NCBI RefSeq assembly: GCF_008831285.2
Contig: NC_045149.1
Location: 22,016,535-22,080,534, forward strand
Reading direction: 5' to 3'
DNA: 64,000 nt
Origin: Nymphaea colorata
Taxonomy: Eukaryota > Streptophyta > Magnoliopsida > Nymphaeales > Nymphaeaceae
Of the stretch, positions 12,481 through 24,692 are shown piece by piece (the stretch's first letter is position 1; each line of letters opens with the position of its first letter). The position numbers and the translations under genes were made by a program. The notes beneath the pieces were generated by a model that saw nothing but the letters and a program-made list of their open reading frames with translations, was not told the DNA's origin and did not search any database.

Positions 12481-12510
<30 letters not shown>
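12481..12510. repeat. (GA)15 microsatellite
   Basis: A perfect GA run in the 3' flank of phytocyanin A. Confidence 0.95.
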
Positions 12511-12513
<3 letters not shown>

Positions 12514-14821
12514 TTAGGGGCATAGGCCCTGATCTCCCATTTGATGGGTTTCTGTTATGTATTCGTTTTGTTTATGTGTGGGATTAACTTCAAACTATTT
12601 CGGGGCGTATTTGGATGTGGTTGTTATAGATTGATCAATAAATTTAATTATATGTATAACTCTGTGTTCTGATACAACACTTATTTGTCATTTATTTTAT
12701 CGATGTTGGCATTAGAAATCCATTTGGTGGGCCTTCATACTATCATATATTATGTTCTATGATCTACAGATTTCCGATGCAAGCATGCAGGAGAGGTCTC
12801 CCTAACCTTTATTGATAAAAAATTGACAATCAAATTATAACAGCAGCCACAAATTCATACGACACTTTTTAAGCTGTTTTATGAAACTACTCCAATTTTT
12901 GAAACATATTCATGAAACAGTTACATACTCTTTTGTTTGTCAAACGGCTAACACTTTTCAGAACATAACAAAGATCAACAGCTCTATGCATCGGAGGAAG
13001 AAGTATACCTACAAGCTGCATCGGAATGTTCTCTACGGCAACAGTAACTTTCGAGGCCACTGCAAGTAGAACAGAAAATAGATTAAGAGCTTGGTTTCTA
13101 CCTTCAAGAGCTCGTAAGGACAGCTTTCCAATTCTGATTGTTAGAGAAAACACCAATTATAGTGCCTTCCGTAGTTGTGAATACAGCGAGAAAGAATTAT
13201 CTTTTCCCAGGAGGGCACAATCCTTTAGGGTGCAGAAAATTTCCAACCATTCTCGCCTTCGTTTATGTTATCTCCCACCTTCAACTTCTCACCGACCGAC
13301 CTTAATGGACAAAATATGGATGCAGAGATCATGTATGTGTAGATAGGCTCATTTGAAAGTGATCTATTATGCATGGACCTGTATCACCTCAATTCATATA
13401 AATTTAATCTATAGAAATGAAGGACAATCTATATCCAGGTTATGATAAGCAGAATCTTCATTTAGACTCTGGTAAGTGTATAAATAAAGTTTTGATCCCC
13501 AAAACTCTATTAATAAGAAACTTATCTTGTGCCATTTTCTCTTTTCCCCTCCCAGAGGTTTTCTAAGTGCACCATATAAGCCATTGGAAGATCCACAGGG
13601 CTCCACCATTTGACCGATGGAATTCGATAGGCTTTTGTGCAATTTTTTGTCAATGACAAGCATAAACACAACATATTTTTGGCATGCGTAGCTTGCTTTT
13701 TTGGATTATGCCATCGGTTGGCACTTTGGTTCTTGCTTTTTTGGTAAGTTATAACATGTGTCATCCATATATTCTTATTTGGTCCACCATCTGTTAAAGA
13801 GAAAAGCTTCCCCTTAACTAATCCTATCAATTCTGACAATTTCTTAGCTTTCCTGCTTACAATCGAAAACATTACTTCTTTGAAAGTCAAGACACAAAAT
13901 ATTACACATTATGGAGAAACCTTCTTCAGGGTACTTGGGCACTTTGTTGCTATGAGCTCCATATATGTTGGAATCTGTCAAATTATGGTAAGCATTGAGC
14001 TTCAGGAATTGGAGATAACAGAAATGGACGACGACAATGCCAAGCATGTGCACGTCTTTGTTGGGGATCCCTTTCTAATGGTTAGTGCATTGTCTGCTTC
14101 TTCACGCCAAATTCTTACCCAACTACTGAATCACTTTCTCCAACGATCTGCAGGTCTGCCTGCCCAAGCAATCTGATCCGGCGGCCCTCTCTCTCTCTCT
14201 CTCTTCCTTTCTCAGAGTCGACTGTGACAACCACTGGGGGGCTGTTGGAGTCTCATTTCTCTCTGAGAGTCTGATCGACTGTGACAACCGCAAGAGGAAA
14301 GGCGGTGAAGGGGACGGCTTCTCCCATGCCGAGGCACGCCAGTTAGAGATGTCAATTATTCCCATCTACATCTGATATCTAATCGAACCACATAAAAAAT
14401 TAAGATATAAAATAAATTTTGACATCTGATTAAGAACTGAGACCCGATTTGAATGTAAGAAATGACGTTTAACCGGATCTGGATTCATTCGAGTTTAACT
14501 AAACATTGACTGCTTTCATATTCATTACCTATGGGATAGAGATAGAGGGAGAGGAAAGAAACCGAAGAAAGAAACCGAAGATTTCACATACCATCGACTC
14601 AATGGTTTTTATTTTTTGAAATCTATCTCAATTATAGATGAATTGAATTATATTATAGTCATGGATAAATCACCCAGGTTCGGGTCCATAAGCAGTGACA
14701 TGTCCATAAGCAGTGACAATTGCCCTATGACAAAGCGTAAGTCAGTGATGCTTTCGGCTACTGGACTCTCACCATCTAGGGTGCAGTACTCCACCGCTTC
14801 GCCTAACAGCACGACGTTTGT

Positions 14822-14885
14822 ATTGCTCTCCCACAACCCCGTTTTCACGGTTTATTGCTCTCCCACAACCCCGTTTTCACGGTTT
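14822..14885. repeat. 32-bp perfect tandem duplication
   Basis: A 32-bp unit starting ATTGCTCTCCCACAACCCCG at 14822 is repeated without change at 14854. An 18-bp duplication (CCATAAGCAGTGACA) lies close by at about 14689-14720. Both look like recent slippage. Confidence 0.9.
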
Positions 14886-14929
14886 ATGCTACTCCCATTT
14901 CGCTCGCCGCTACTACGGGTCAGTCTAAA

Positions 14930-15120
14930 TATCATACACTCAATGTCTATAATATGGTTTGGATTTGATTTAAAGATCGGATTTGAATTCAAATGTTGAT
15001 CTACAAATCGGATTTGGATCAGATTCAAATTATAAATTTGGTTTCAGATATGATATTAGATTTCTTTAATTCAAATTAGAATATATAGATATTTGAAAAG
15101 GCGGATATGGTAAATTATAC
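14930..15120. repeat. GGATTTGGATC-type dispersed repeat
   Basis: Repeated short motifs of the GATTTGGAT and ATTCAAAT type fill this AT-rich stretch. The same style recurs at about 14400-14500 and on both sides of the SINE near 31.2 kb, so it is probably a dispersed non-coding element. No termini could be set. Confidence 0.35.
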
Positions 15121-15333
15121 ATGTGAAAGAGAGAGTTCTATGTTCCACTTTGAGTGAGAGGAAGAGAGAGAGAGAGCTGAACTTCATTAAACGGAGCCAC
15201 ATCAAGAGAACTGGGCGCGAAAACAACAAAAAAGCAAAAGCAACAAGTAAAACTACAACAGAGAAAGAAAGAGGTCATAAACTGAAGTTTACAACAAGCT
15301 TGTCATGTTTTATTTTTACTAGCAGAACTGGGT

Positions 15334-15410
15334 TTGGTTAAACAAATCATTAGGTTGCAGACATGTTTTTAACTAAGCTTGGTTAAACAAATCATAAGAT
15401 TGCAGGCATG
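15334..15410. repeat. 45-bp tandem repeat
   Basis: TTGGTTAAACAAATCAT followed by TTGCAG(A/G)CATG occurs at 15334 and again at 15379, an offset of 45 bp. It lies in the 5' flank of the PPR gene. Confidence 0.8.
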
Positions 15411-15638
15411 ACGAATTAGTCCAGCTTGAGCTGGACTTCTCAAGCTTTCGAGTTCAGTGCTATATATGAATCCAGGTAAGTTCAAGCAGGCCGATCTTGA
15501 GCTCGACTTGTGTGTGCACCCATGACATTGTTCCCTGCACCTTCGTGAGGTCATGTGCTCCTCGGAACCCTCCCGAGCGGCTACCCTGCAACAAATACCT
15601 GACGGCCTTGTTCTCCCGCCGGGCCCGACGAGTGAACA

Positions 15639-17111
15639 ATGGTTGTCTTCCAGAGAGGGGCCATCTCTGCATTCGGAAGTCGAAGATTTTCCCGGTATTT
15701 TTCCGCCCGAAACTCCCACAGTCACAAAGGAAAATGGCGCAACCGCAAGGGCTTGACCGAGAGGCAGGCAATGGAGGTCATCAAGAGGAAGGCGGCAGAG
15801 GACCCCAAGAAGCTCCCCTCTTTTCTGTTCGAGTCGTTCCACGATTTGGGCTCCCGCCCAACTCCCTCCGCGTACAGGTACGTAGTTAAGAACCTTGCTC
15901 GAAAAGGGTACTTCTCAGAACTTCATTCCGTGCTGCACCAACTCGAGGAAAACGAAACCTTTAAAGTTCCTGAGTGTATCTTCGTGGATCTAATACGAAT
16001 TTATGGGGGCGCCAACATGGTGCAAGAGGCGTTGGGCGTGTTCCTGGGAATCCCATGCTTCAGATGTAAGCCTTCTGCGTCTTCTTTGAACGCTTTGCTT
16101 GAAGTTCTGTGCAGAAAGAAAGGGGGAGTTTTATTGGTTCAGGATGTTCTGCTGAAATCCGGCGAACTTGGGATTAGGCTTGATTATTCTAGTTTTGGGA
16201 TACTCTTAAGGGCTCTCTGTAAGCTCGGGAAAGTGGAGCATGCGACTGAGTTGTTGCACATGATGCCTGAGCATGGTTGTGTTCCTGATTCATCAATATA
16301 CTCATTGGTTCTTCATGGTCTTTGCAAGCATCGGGGTTCTGAAGAGTTCATGGGATTCTTTGATGAGGTCCAGAAACTGGGCTTCTCTTTTGATATGATG
16401 GCGTATAGGGAAATGATAGCTGCATTGCTCAGAGAAGGTGAGGCAGAAAGTGCTCTTTGTCTATTGAATAAAATGAAAGTTGAGGGTGTTAAGCCGGACA
16501 TTGTTACTTACAGTAGCATCATGAACGGATTCTTTAAGCTGGGAAATTTTCATCAGGGCGTCCAGGTGTTCGATGAGATTTTAATCATGGGACTTGTTCC
16601 TGATGTTTTCACTTACAGCATCTACATCAATGGCCTGTGTAAAGAAGGTAGAGTAACGGAAGCTTTGGAGATCCTCCACACAATGGAGGAATCTGGTTGT
16701 CATCCCAATGTGGTTACTTACAATACTATTATTGTAGCATTGTGTAAGGAAGGGAAAGCTGAGAACGCAACGGCGCTTTTAAAGGAGATGTTGGAAAAGG
16801 GATTACGGAGCAATATGATTACATATAGGGTATTGATTGACGCTTTCATTAGGATAGAGGAACTGGAAGAAGCTTGTAACATACTGAGTGAGATGATTGA
16901 TAGAGGCTTTCTTCCTCACCCTCAGAGTTTTGATGCGTTGTTTGGGAAGCTTTTCGACAGAATCCTCGTACGTGAAGCATTGCAGTTGCTTGCATTGATG
17001 TTCAGAAGGTCCATTCCTCCAGGTGCCAGGATTTGGGAGACACTATTGACCTCCCTGCGGAGATCAAATTGTTTAGAGCCTACCACAATTTTTGATGACT
17101 TAATTCGGTGA
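15639..17111 (+). CDS. P-class pentatricopeptide repeat (PPR) protein
   Basis: A single uninterrupted frame of 490 aa; an in-frame TGA lies six bases before the ATG, so the start is well set. The first 40 or so residues are rich in Arg, Ser and Phe and poor in acidic residues (RRFSRYFSARNSHSHKGKW), which suggests import into mitochondria or plastids. From about residue 85 to the end there are roughly ten 35-residue PPR motifs. The clearest carry the canonical PDIVTYSSIMNGFFKLG, PDVFTYSIYINGLCKEG and PNVVTYNTIIVALCKEG signatures. There is no E, E+ or DYW domain, so it belongs to the P class, which binds organellar RNA and usually acts in transcript stability, splicing or translation rather than editing. 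The lack of introns is normal for the family. The RNA target cannot be read from the sequence. Confidence 0.93.
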   Translation: MVVFQRGAISAFGSRRFSRYFSARNSHSHKGKWRNRKGLTERQAMEVIKRKAAEDPKKLPSFLFESFHDLGSRPTPSAYRYVVKNLARKGYFSELHSVLHQLEENETFKVPECIFVDLIRIYGGANMVQEALGVFLGIPCFRCKPSASSLNALLEVLCRKKGGVLLVQDVLLKSGELGIRLDYSSFGILLRALCKLGKVEHATELLHMMPEHGCVPDSSIYSLVLHGLCKHRGSEEFMGFFDEVQKLGFSFDMMAYREMIAALLREGEAESALCLLNKMKVEGVKPDIVTYSSIMNGFFKLGNFHQGVQVFDEILIMGLVPDVFTYSIYINGLCKEGRVTEALEILHTMEESGCHPNVVTYNTIIVALCKEGKAENATALLKEMLEKGLRSNMITYRVLIDAFIRIEELEEACNILSEMIDRGFLPHPQSFDALFGKLFDRILVREALQLLALMFRRSIPPGARIWETLLTSLRRSNCLEPTTIFDDLIR

Positions 17112-19427
17112 CTGGATTAACAGACATACATTTATCATATATCGGCCAGGACTATCCTAGATACTACACCTTACATAATTTTAATGCCAGAGACAGATGT
17201 TTTTGATGTGATGCTACGGCTGCCCGAGATGCAATTATGAACTTGTTGAGTTCACTATCTTTGGTGTAATGGAATTTCTTCCGTTATTACAGAGCCATAT
17301 CCATAAGCTGTGGAACTACGGCGGTTGTACAGCACTCCTCAGATTGGACGCTCCAATAGCTAAAGCTGGGGTTACTTGAAAAGACTGTAGAAGTCTTGTC
17401 TCGTCATTTTCTCTATAGAATTCAGCTGCCAGATGCACTAGGTGTGCTACATTCATGATATAGAGTAAGCATATTTACTGCCTCGATTTTTGTGGAGCTT
17501 GGCATATTAATCAGCTTGGATGTTTCTGAAGGTGTATTGGCTGTTGAACGCAACGAAGGTAAAATGCCAGTTTGTTTTCTAACTGATTGCCATTTGCCCA
17601 AGAAATATAATGGGGAATATGTATTTGCATTCATGATATGTTTTGACTCGTACTTCTTGGCTTACCAATTGGACATCTCCTTGGAAGGTTGTAGGTTTTC
17701 TATATATGTGTGTGTGTGTGTGTGCAGGCAATTTAAAATCTAAAACTGGAAACTTCATTTGTTTATGTTCAACAGTAACATGGCATCCATTTCATATTAT
17801 TTGTTTTGACAAATGAAGTGATTCACTATTGTTGCCTAAAGCAGTTACAAATGTTGATGCAGATGTTAGTTGAGTGCCCTCCAGGCCTAGGCGGTGGGCA
17901 TTAAACTGTGCCTAGGTGGACAACCTAGACCCGGGCAGGTCAAAACAGTAAATGAAAGGAAGGAGAGGAAGAAAAAGAACAAGTACGAGAAGAAAAAGAA
18001 GGACAAGAAGAAAAAACTGGAAAAAGGAAGAACAAGAATAGAGGAAGTAGAAGAAGAAAGGGGAAATAATTTAAGACACTTTGTTGTCATTTGGGGACTT
18101 AGGTAGCCCAGCCTAATTGAAAAGGTGGCTGCCTGGAATGCCCACCTGGCCACTTTTTTGTCTACTAAGGTTCCATCAATGCAGGTTACTTTTCTTTGAA
18201 TTTGTCAAAATGTTCAGTTTCAGTATATCATTATACTAATTTCTTTTTTAATTTTTTTTCTTTTCTTTTTCAAAACAAATATTGGTATCAATGGGTTTAT
18301 CAGCCATGCATGAATTGTGAGATAAGATGTCTGCACCCCTTTTCCTTGGTGATGCTTAGAATATCGGTTATCTAGTAACTCGCTGACAAGTTGCTGTATC
18401 ATGCTAAATTAATTGCTAATCTGGCTGTTTGTGTGGCTTTAGGGTAAGGGGAACTAATACTTCCTTACTGCATGAGCAACCTGAAATGCAAGAAGCGCTC
18501 TTAGTGTCCTGTTTTATTTTGCCTGATATCCGTTGGAGCACCCCCTTCTTGGTTAACTAAAAAATTTGGTTATCTGCAGATATTTGATTGGTACACCAAC
18601 ATGGAAATATTCCATTTGCATATCACAATATGGGGAAATGGTGTATGCCATACATGTGTAATATGCACCTAGATTTAGATGATGCTGTTGTTAGACCGGG
18701 TTCTTCATTATAAGATGAAAGTAGAAAGCATGATACATGCTGCTCACATGCATGAGGAAAGATCCTACCTAATTGCTAATACTATATATATATATATAGT
18801 ATTTGAAGGAATCCTTTTGTTGATGTTCTGTTTGGACTTTGGGTTCTTATTCCTCATGCTTTAGGTTTGTTTTTTCCTGATATGTCATGTTTATGAGTAT
18901 GCAGTGGGAAATGTTGTCACTAGTGTCCTGCAGGCATGGAGCAATACTTGTACGATACTGGTGATAGAAGATCCTTTGCTTCTTATTCTGTATATGATGG
19001 CTAATGCTTGGTCAATTGATTTCCCTGATTAGGCTAGACATGAAAGAATTAGTGTCATTTTGGCAAAGGGCTTCCACTTTACCAATACCCAAACTCCAAA
19101 GTTATCTGTAATAGCCTGAAATATTTAAACCTTTTTATGTAGGAGTTTGTTAGGTAATATAGTATATACAACGTAGAAATTTAAAGGGCTATGATCACAA
19201 CTGGAATTGTTAAGAAAGTATAAGACTTATAAACTGATGGTATAAACTGAAATTTAAAGGGCTATGACACCTCCTATAGAGTTTGGATATCACATCAATG
19301 CATGATAGTAGCATTGATCAGTGGGAACCCTTAGGCCAACCTTTTTAAAGAGAAGTATTTGAGATATCACAGCCTTTGGACATTCAAAAGAACTACTAAT
19401 CAGAGCTGACGTTGGAAAGGACTACGA
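17112..19427. other. Intergenic region downstream of the PPR gene
   Basis: No gene is supported. The stretch contains a (TG)n tract near 17707-17726, a purine-rich block at about 17950-18065 and short AT-rich tracts. The block at about 17876-18170 starts with CCTAGGCGGTGGGCATT and ends with GAATGCCCACCTGGCC, so its two ends are partly inverted copies, as in a small degenerate transposon. Confidence 0.45.
17876..18170. mobile_element. Possible small non-autonomous element with inverted ends
   Basis: The left side holds GGCCTAGGCGGTGGGCATT and the right side GGAATGCCCACCTGGCC, which are imperfect inverted copies. The interior is purine-rich and non-coding. Exact ends and target duplication were not found, so the superfamily is open. 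Confidence 0.3.
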
Positions 19428-20860
19428 TGGGGGTGGAGCTGGATTCAAGACAAAGTTGAGTGAAGACTTGGGATTGGAGAACACATCAGCTTTTGGACTG
19501 ATCCCTGGGAGAGGCAAGTACTCCTCACTAGAGCTGATGGAAGCGGATATGGGTTGCGTTGGAAGGAGCTTAATATCAGTGTCTGGGAGTTTACTAATGT
19601 CAGCCAAGATAGTCTGACTCTGGATATTGTTATGCGTCTTGGTGTGTACAAGGATGACATAAGGCTTAGAGATGCTGATGACAACTTAGTCTGGAGCGAT
19701 GATGGTAAGGAGAACATCAGAGCTGGTGACATTATGAAAAAATGTCGGACGCAAGGTGTTAAAGAGTGGTGGCGAAAAAAGATTTGGAATAGCTCTGCCC
19801 CAGCTAAGAGCTACTGGCACACTTACATAGCTTGTGAAGGCATGTTACCCACACTAGATCGACTACAAAAGGCTGGCATTCAACTTGCCAATCGTTGTCC
19901 CCTGTGCTTTTGTGCCGAGGAGACAAATGGTCATGTCTTAATTCAATGTGAAACAACCAAGGAGGTTTGGAGATATGTTGCTGCTAAGTTTGGTAGAGTG
20001 AAGTTTCCTCAAGGAGAGACTGTAGCTGAACTCAAAAGATGGCTACAAGTTAGAATTTTGGGGAAGTGGAGGCGCCGGTGCTGGATGATGACCTTCTTAA
20101 TTGTCTGCTGGAATTTGTGGCGTCTCAGAAACACATGTTTCCATGACAGTATCCAACCCCGGATCAGTAGGTTCAAAAGCGAAGTTTGGAGGAATTGCAT
20201 GGATAGCTTTTCCTCCGTTAAATGGTCGCCTGAGGCAGAACTTAAATTGAGAATTTGGCTGGAAACCGGGCTTTACAGTGTTGACACTATTGTTTCGGAT
20301 AGAAGTGCTATATTAATTAACATTGTGAGAGCTCATACCAGACTTGAGCCGAAAATAGCTGGCCTAAGTTATGCAAATAATAGGCTTATGGGTTGTGTGG
20401 TGATTATTAAGGATAGGGACAGGATTCATGAGGGAGAAATGGAGGTTTTGGAGGGCATCCTTAGATTTCATAAGGAATACGGTGGAGATTACTTTATAGT
20501 CTCCCCAACTAAAGATTGGGTGAAGAAAACAAAACAGGCACTTGAAGGAAGAAGGACAAATGCAGGCTGGACTGGTTTCCTTGGTAAGTTTCAGGAAAGG
20601 ATTTTTGTGAAACAGGGAGAAGCTACAGTTGACCTAGGTCAGTTAATCATGGAGCATGCTGATGATACTCATGAATACTTTGCTGAATTCAATGTATAGG
20701 CATAGCTATTATGCTATGTACCATTTTATTTTTTTTGGTGAAGGGTTGGGCCAATCCTTTGTTTTTGTCTAGTGTTAAGGTCTGTATTGGCCTTCCCTTG
20801 TATATGTCCATTTTGTTGGAATAAAAGTAGGGGGCCTAACCCCCAAGCAAGCTTTTCACT
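19428..20860 (+). mobile_element. 5'-truncated LINE (non-LTR retrotransposon), C-terminal part of ORF2
   Basis: The frame beginning at 19428 reads WGWSWIQDKVE, has one stop at 19461-19463, then continues RLGIGEHISFWTDPW and stays open for over 400 codons to the stop at 20697-20699. GIGxxISFWxDPW is the conserved block found after the reverse transcriptase domain of plant L1-type LINEs. A zinc-binding RT-associated domain (zf-RVT) follows, with W..YI.CEGMLPT, then NRCPLCFCAEETNGHVLIQC and W. The last 120 residues may be a decayed RNase H-like region, but I see no clear catalytic set. About 160 bp of non-coding 3' sequence follows; no poly(A) tail or target duplication was found. The reverse transcriptase and endonuclease parts are absent, as expected for 5' truncation. 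This is a transposon fragment, not a host gene. Confidence 0.8.
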
Positions 20861-23261
20861 TCAACTGGTAAGCAACTTCATCATATGAATAGAATGAGCA
20901 CGTTTTAAAAAGAAATTTACATTACAGTAGAATTGACAAGTTTCTCTAAAATATGCAAAGCTATAGCTTATTGACAAATGATTTCATAGACCGAACTTTA
21001 TACTTCGCAAACCAAACTTTAAGAAAGAATTACCTATCCAAATCCGAAACAAATTACAAAGGATATTCATCTTTCTTTTGACCTTTATGCATCTTTGGTT
21101 TTCTCTTTCACTTCTTTTAGGGTTTTACATGTCCTACTTATATACATAAAAGATGTTGCAAGCCTGACTATTCTTAGAGTGTGAAATATGTATAATTTCA
21201 AATTCATTAATGTTTTCATGCATTTTATATAATTAAAGTATTTCAATACTCAGATTTAGCATTTGAGTGAAATTTGAGCTCAATGGTTGTGAATTGGAGA
21301 ACATACAAAACAAGATTTAGCTTAAAAGAGAAAAGATCCAATATCTATAAAATTAGTACCAGTGTCTAAACAAACGTCTTGTATATGGCCCACAGTTCGA
21401 ACAACTGGACTGAGAGACAGGTGAGTAAGGGATTTGAATCCATATCTCATCTCAGAATATTTTTTGTTTGATTTTATGGATTCCATTTCTTTGGTGTTTT
21501 TATTTTTCAAGTTAGTCTATCTGTTGGAGTTTCTTGTCTCTATCAGGCATGTTCCATGAAACAGGCTCTGCATAGCTTATTTGCTAACTCTGGTTCAACA
21601 AGTTTTAGGCTGAGTTCATTACTGTCCACATGCTCTTTGAAAAGTTTTTTGAGTTTATTTTTTAGGAAAAATGTCAAAAAAAATATTTTTTTTTGGATGC
21701 TATGTTTAGAGCCCATCTTTAGCCTTTAGTGTGGCTTGTCAAAGAACATATCTTATTTTGTCTTTCTGATAGTTTGACTACATCAAGATGATTACAATAG
21801 CTTTTCGACTTGTTCTTTTTCGTGTTCTTTTATTATTATTATATGTAAGTTGGGTTAAAGTTTTGTTATCTTTAAATTTAGATTTTTGCCTCTCTACTGA
21901 TGTTATGTTTCGCTTTGGTCTGAATTGCAGGTGTTGTTTTGCAGAATTTTGTTTCTGCAGTGCACAAGTTTAGACTTTTACAAGGCGAATATGTAGCATT
22001 TTTTAGTCTGGTTCTGTACCCTGTCAATAGATCAAGAATTAAGTTAAATTTTAGTTGTTTCTGGTTGCCGTTTAGTGTACCAGAGTTTGAGAATTTTCTA
22101 CTTAAGTTTTGTTTTATTTTGTATAGGCTTAGTGTAGATATTAATTTGTTTCCTTGTTTATTATGTATTTTGGTGATTTGGACTTGGTTAATATTCTAGT
22201 CTATTAGAGCATCTAGCTAGGTTCGGGCAGATGTTGGATTAGAGGTTTATTTATTGTGGTAGGGGGTTTCTAGGCTAGGTTTAGGTTGTAATCTACTTTG
22301 ATATTGTGTTTGATTTTGAGCATAGGTTCTCCAAGTGAGCCCAGAAATTTAAACTTTGGCTGAACTTGATTGAGACGTGCTTGTTGATTCTCTGGTTGGC
22401 CCTGCATTAGTTCGCTTGGGGCATTTGGAGCTTATATTGGAGGAGAATGGCTCTACTTTAGGACTTTAGCCAATTTATTCTTGTTCTTGGGTTGTAATTA
22501 ACTTTAAATTTTGTTTGTGCATAAAGATCTTGAGCATGTTTTGCTGATTTTCCGTTTTATGTTGAGATACTTAAGATCCACTCGTTCTTTTGTGCATGAC
22601 CTGCAATCAAGCGATCATTAATTTGAATGGACTTAAACCTTAAGGTTGATGGTGCTTTTGGGTGTGCTTTCAGTGGCATGATTCAAATCCTTATCTCTGC
22701 ACAGGGGAAAAAAAAAAGATGGCCTTTGCTCTTTGACTGTAGAAGAAACTACCCTTACGCTACGGGCACTTCATTTTGCTAAAAAATTCAAATGTATGTA
22801 GTTGCAGGAGCAATATATGCTGGTGAACATAGAATAGTTAGTTATTCATTTGTATTTCCTAATACTGTGAGTAGTGGAAAGCGTCAGAATCTTGGTCCGT
22901 TTTTGTCTTTGTAGTTTTGATACTTGTTCAGCAGCAATTGAGTGAGTTGACTCTATAGAAGCAGCAACTGATGTAATGAAAGCTAACATGACCTAGAAAG
23001 ACACTATCAGTTTATCACCAACTCTTGGAATTGCGTATACTGCATATTCTGTGAAGCCTGAATTTGGCGGTTCAAGAATAATCAGGTTATTAACTTTTTT
23101 CTGCCTTTAAATTTGGCGCTGGTTTAAATTGTATTTACTTTTGGGGAGCACGCTAATAAATTCGCTAGTTCTGGAATCTGATTTTCTTTCTTCCCCGTAT
23201 AGGAAAATCAGCAATGAGTCATAAGAGTGTTGGTATCCACTGTTTGCAGTTCAGAGGACTA

Positions 23262-23335
23262 GCATTTACAGGAATCTAACCATTAGCCTTTCACAGGACC
23301 ATCAGGCCGGCCAGTTACGCTGAGCCATTCAGACT
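23262..23335 (-). mobile_element. Probable tRNA-derived SINE head
   Basis: On the minus strand TGGCTCAGCGTAACTGG (23311-23327) matches a pol III A box and GGTTAGATTCC (23271-23281) is close to a B box, with tRNA-like spacing. The rest of the element and its target duplications could not be delimited. Confidence 0.35.
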
Positions 23336-24552
23336 AGAAAATTCAGAAAGTGAGTAGATATTTCAAGAAACAACAAATTTTCTGGTTTTCAATAACAGAA
23401 GACGCGGGCTTCTTTTTTCCATCTTGACGATCAAATCTGTCTTCACTGAGTCTTAACATCTCCCAAATTTGGGGTTCTTTTATCTTTTTAATTCCTCGAG
23501 GCATCGGCCTCTTCTGATTGATATGATTTATGATATATGGTCTATACGGGCTTCTATTTATTTTTAGAGATGCTGCAGATGCACGGTCTAGTGGAATCCA
23601 ACCGCATTCCTGGCCGCCTACATCTCTGTGGACGAAGCTTCCGGCCATGAGCGGCAACAGCCTTTTCCTAGGCAGGGCGTCGGCCGGAGTTTCTCCATTT
23701 TCGGACACAATGAGAGGCGGAACCGCGTTTCCTCTGTTTTGGGAGTCACGCGGAATGAGCTCCTCCGACGACAAACTTGAATTTGGTCCCAATTGGGCTA
23801 ATTTGTTGGTGAGCAAACTAGGCTTTGACCGAGCAAAAGCGACGGAAAACTCTTAAGCTCATTCAAACTTGCAGTCCCCAACAGACGATTAAGAAAACAG
23901 TGTGAGAATTCAAGGCAAGAAGGTGGCTGGTCTTGGTAACAGAAGAATTTTCTTGACAGTTGGTTGGAGCGATGAAAACTTGACCTAAATATGAACTGAA
24001 TAAACAAACTATTTCCTCTATTTTAACCTGGCGTCCATCTTTACTAACCTGAAATTTCTTAGGCACAAACTATGATATTAGAAAACCATTTACTGTATCA
24101 AGTCTTAGAGAAAGACGGTTAGAAATCTCATGAAGTTCACCAGTCTGTTCCTCTTGTCACAATCTGCTTCGAGCATACCGTTTTTTAATCTCTCTATGTG
24201 TTTAGTAGCTAGAGAAGTCCACATAAACGTATAGAGAAAGCTTTGCAATGACTTACAAAGGTATGAGCTCTTTTCTACCTAATTTTACCAACTGAAATTA
24301 TTTTGATTTTCAAGACACGAAGCAAAAGCACATTTAAACTCTAGTTTCATAGGGTTAAATGCATGAGACAAATTAGTTTGTCTAAATATAAAAAAAAAAT
24401 GTGCATATATATACATATATATATCACATGACACGTGTTGATTATGTAATGTTCACCAAATATGATAACTTAGTATCATTTTGACCAATTTTTTGTAGGA
24501 GAGAGGGAAGAAGGAAAGCACGAGATACAAGACACCGCCCCCGCGCAGGCTT

Positions 24553-24566
24553 TATATGTATATATA
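24553..24566 (+). promoter_or_regulatory. Probable TATA box of phytocyanin B
   Basis: A TTATATGTATATATA cluster lies about 130 bp before the start codon, matching the placement of the TATA element in phytocyanin A. A CACGTG motif (a G-box core) is present at about 24432, inside GACACGTGTTG. Confidence 0.55.
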
Positions 24567-24692
24567 CCAACCATCTGTAGCCAATCCTTCCATCTTATTC
24601 TCTCATTCTTTCATTGGACAATCTGCTCTCCTCCCGCTTTGCTTTTGCACTTCGCTTTTCTGCCTTTCTCCTTTCTTCATACACCTTAAGCT

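Larger units (their letters stand above)
12430..15638. other. Intergenic region between phytocyanin A and the PPR gene
   Basis: This stretch holds the phytocyanin A 3' end with a (GA)n tract (12481-12510), several short tandem repeats (14689-14720, 14822-14885, 15334-15410) and a GGATTTGGATC-type repeat (14930-15120). Two overlapping minus-strand frames at 13522-14053 have no recognisable domain and no supporting splice structure. No gene is called. Confidence 0.5.
20861..24692. other. Intergenic region between the LINE fragment and phytocyanin B
   Basis: Most of 20.9-23.2 kb is T-rich and intron-like, without a coding frame I can support; it could hold an untranslated transcript. A tRNA-like block lies at 23262-23335. 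The frames at 23343-23816 (-) and 23530-23856 (+) overlap each other and show no domain. From about 23921 onward, blocks match the upstream region of phytocyanin A (for example TTGACAGTTGGTTGGAG against CTCACAGTAGGTTGGAG), so the duplication that made the two genes included their promoter. Confidence 0.5.

Noticed and set aside
13522-14053. Two minus-strand frames (122 and 69 codons) that overlap
   Set aside because: The composition could be a decayed gene, but no family motif is visible and the pieces lack clear splice sites.
15369-15889. Several frames over the start of the PPR gene
   Set aside because: They are in other frames of the PPR coding sequence; the PPR frame has the repeats and a stop just before its ATG.
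23343-23856. Overlapping frames of 157 codons (-) and 108 codons (+)
   Set aside because: They cover the same bases, show no domain, and neither has splice or promoter support.
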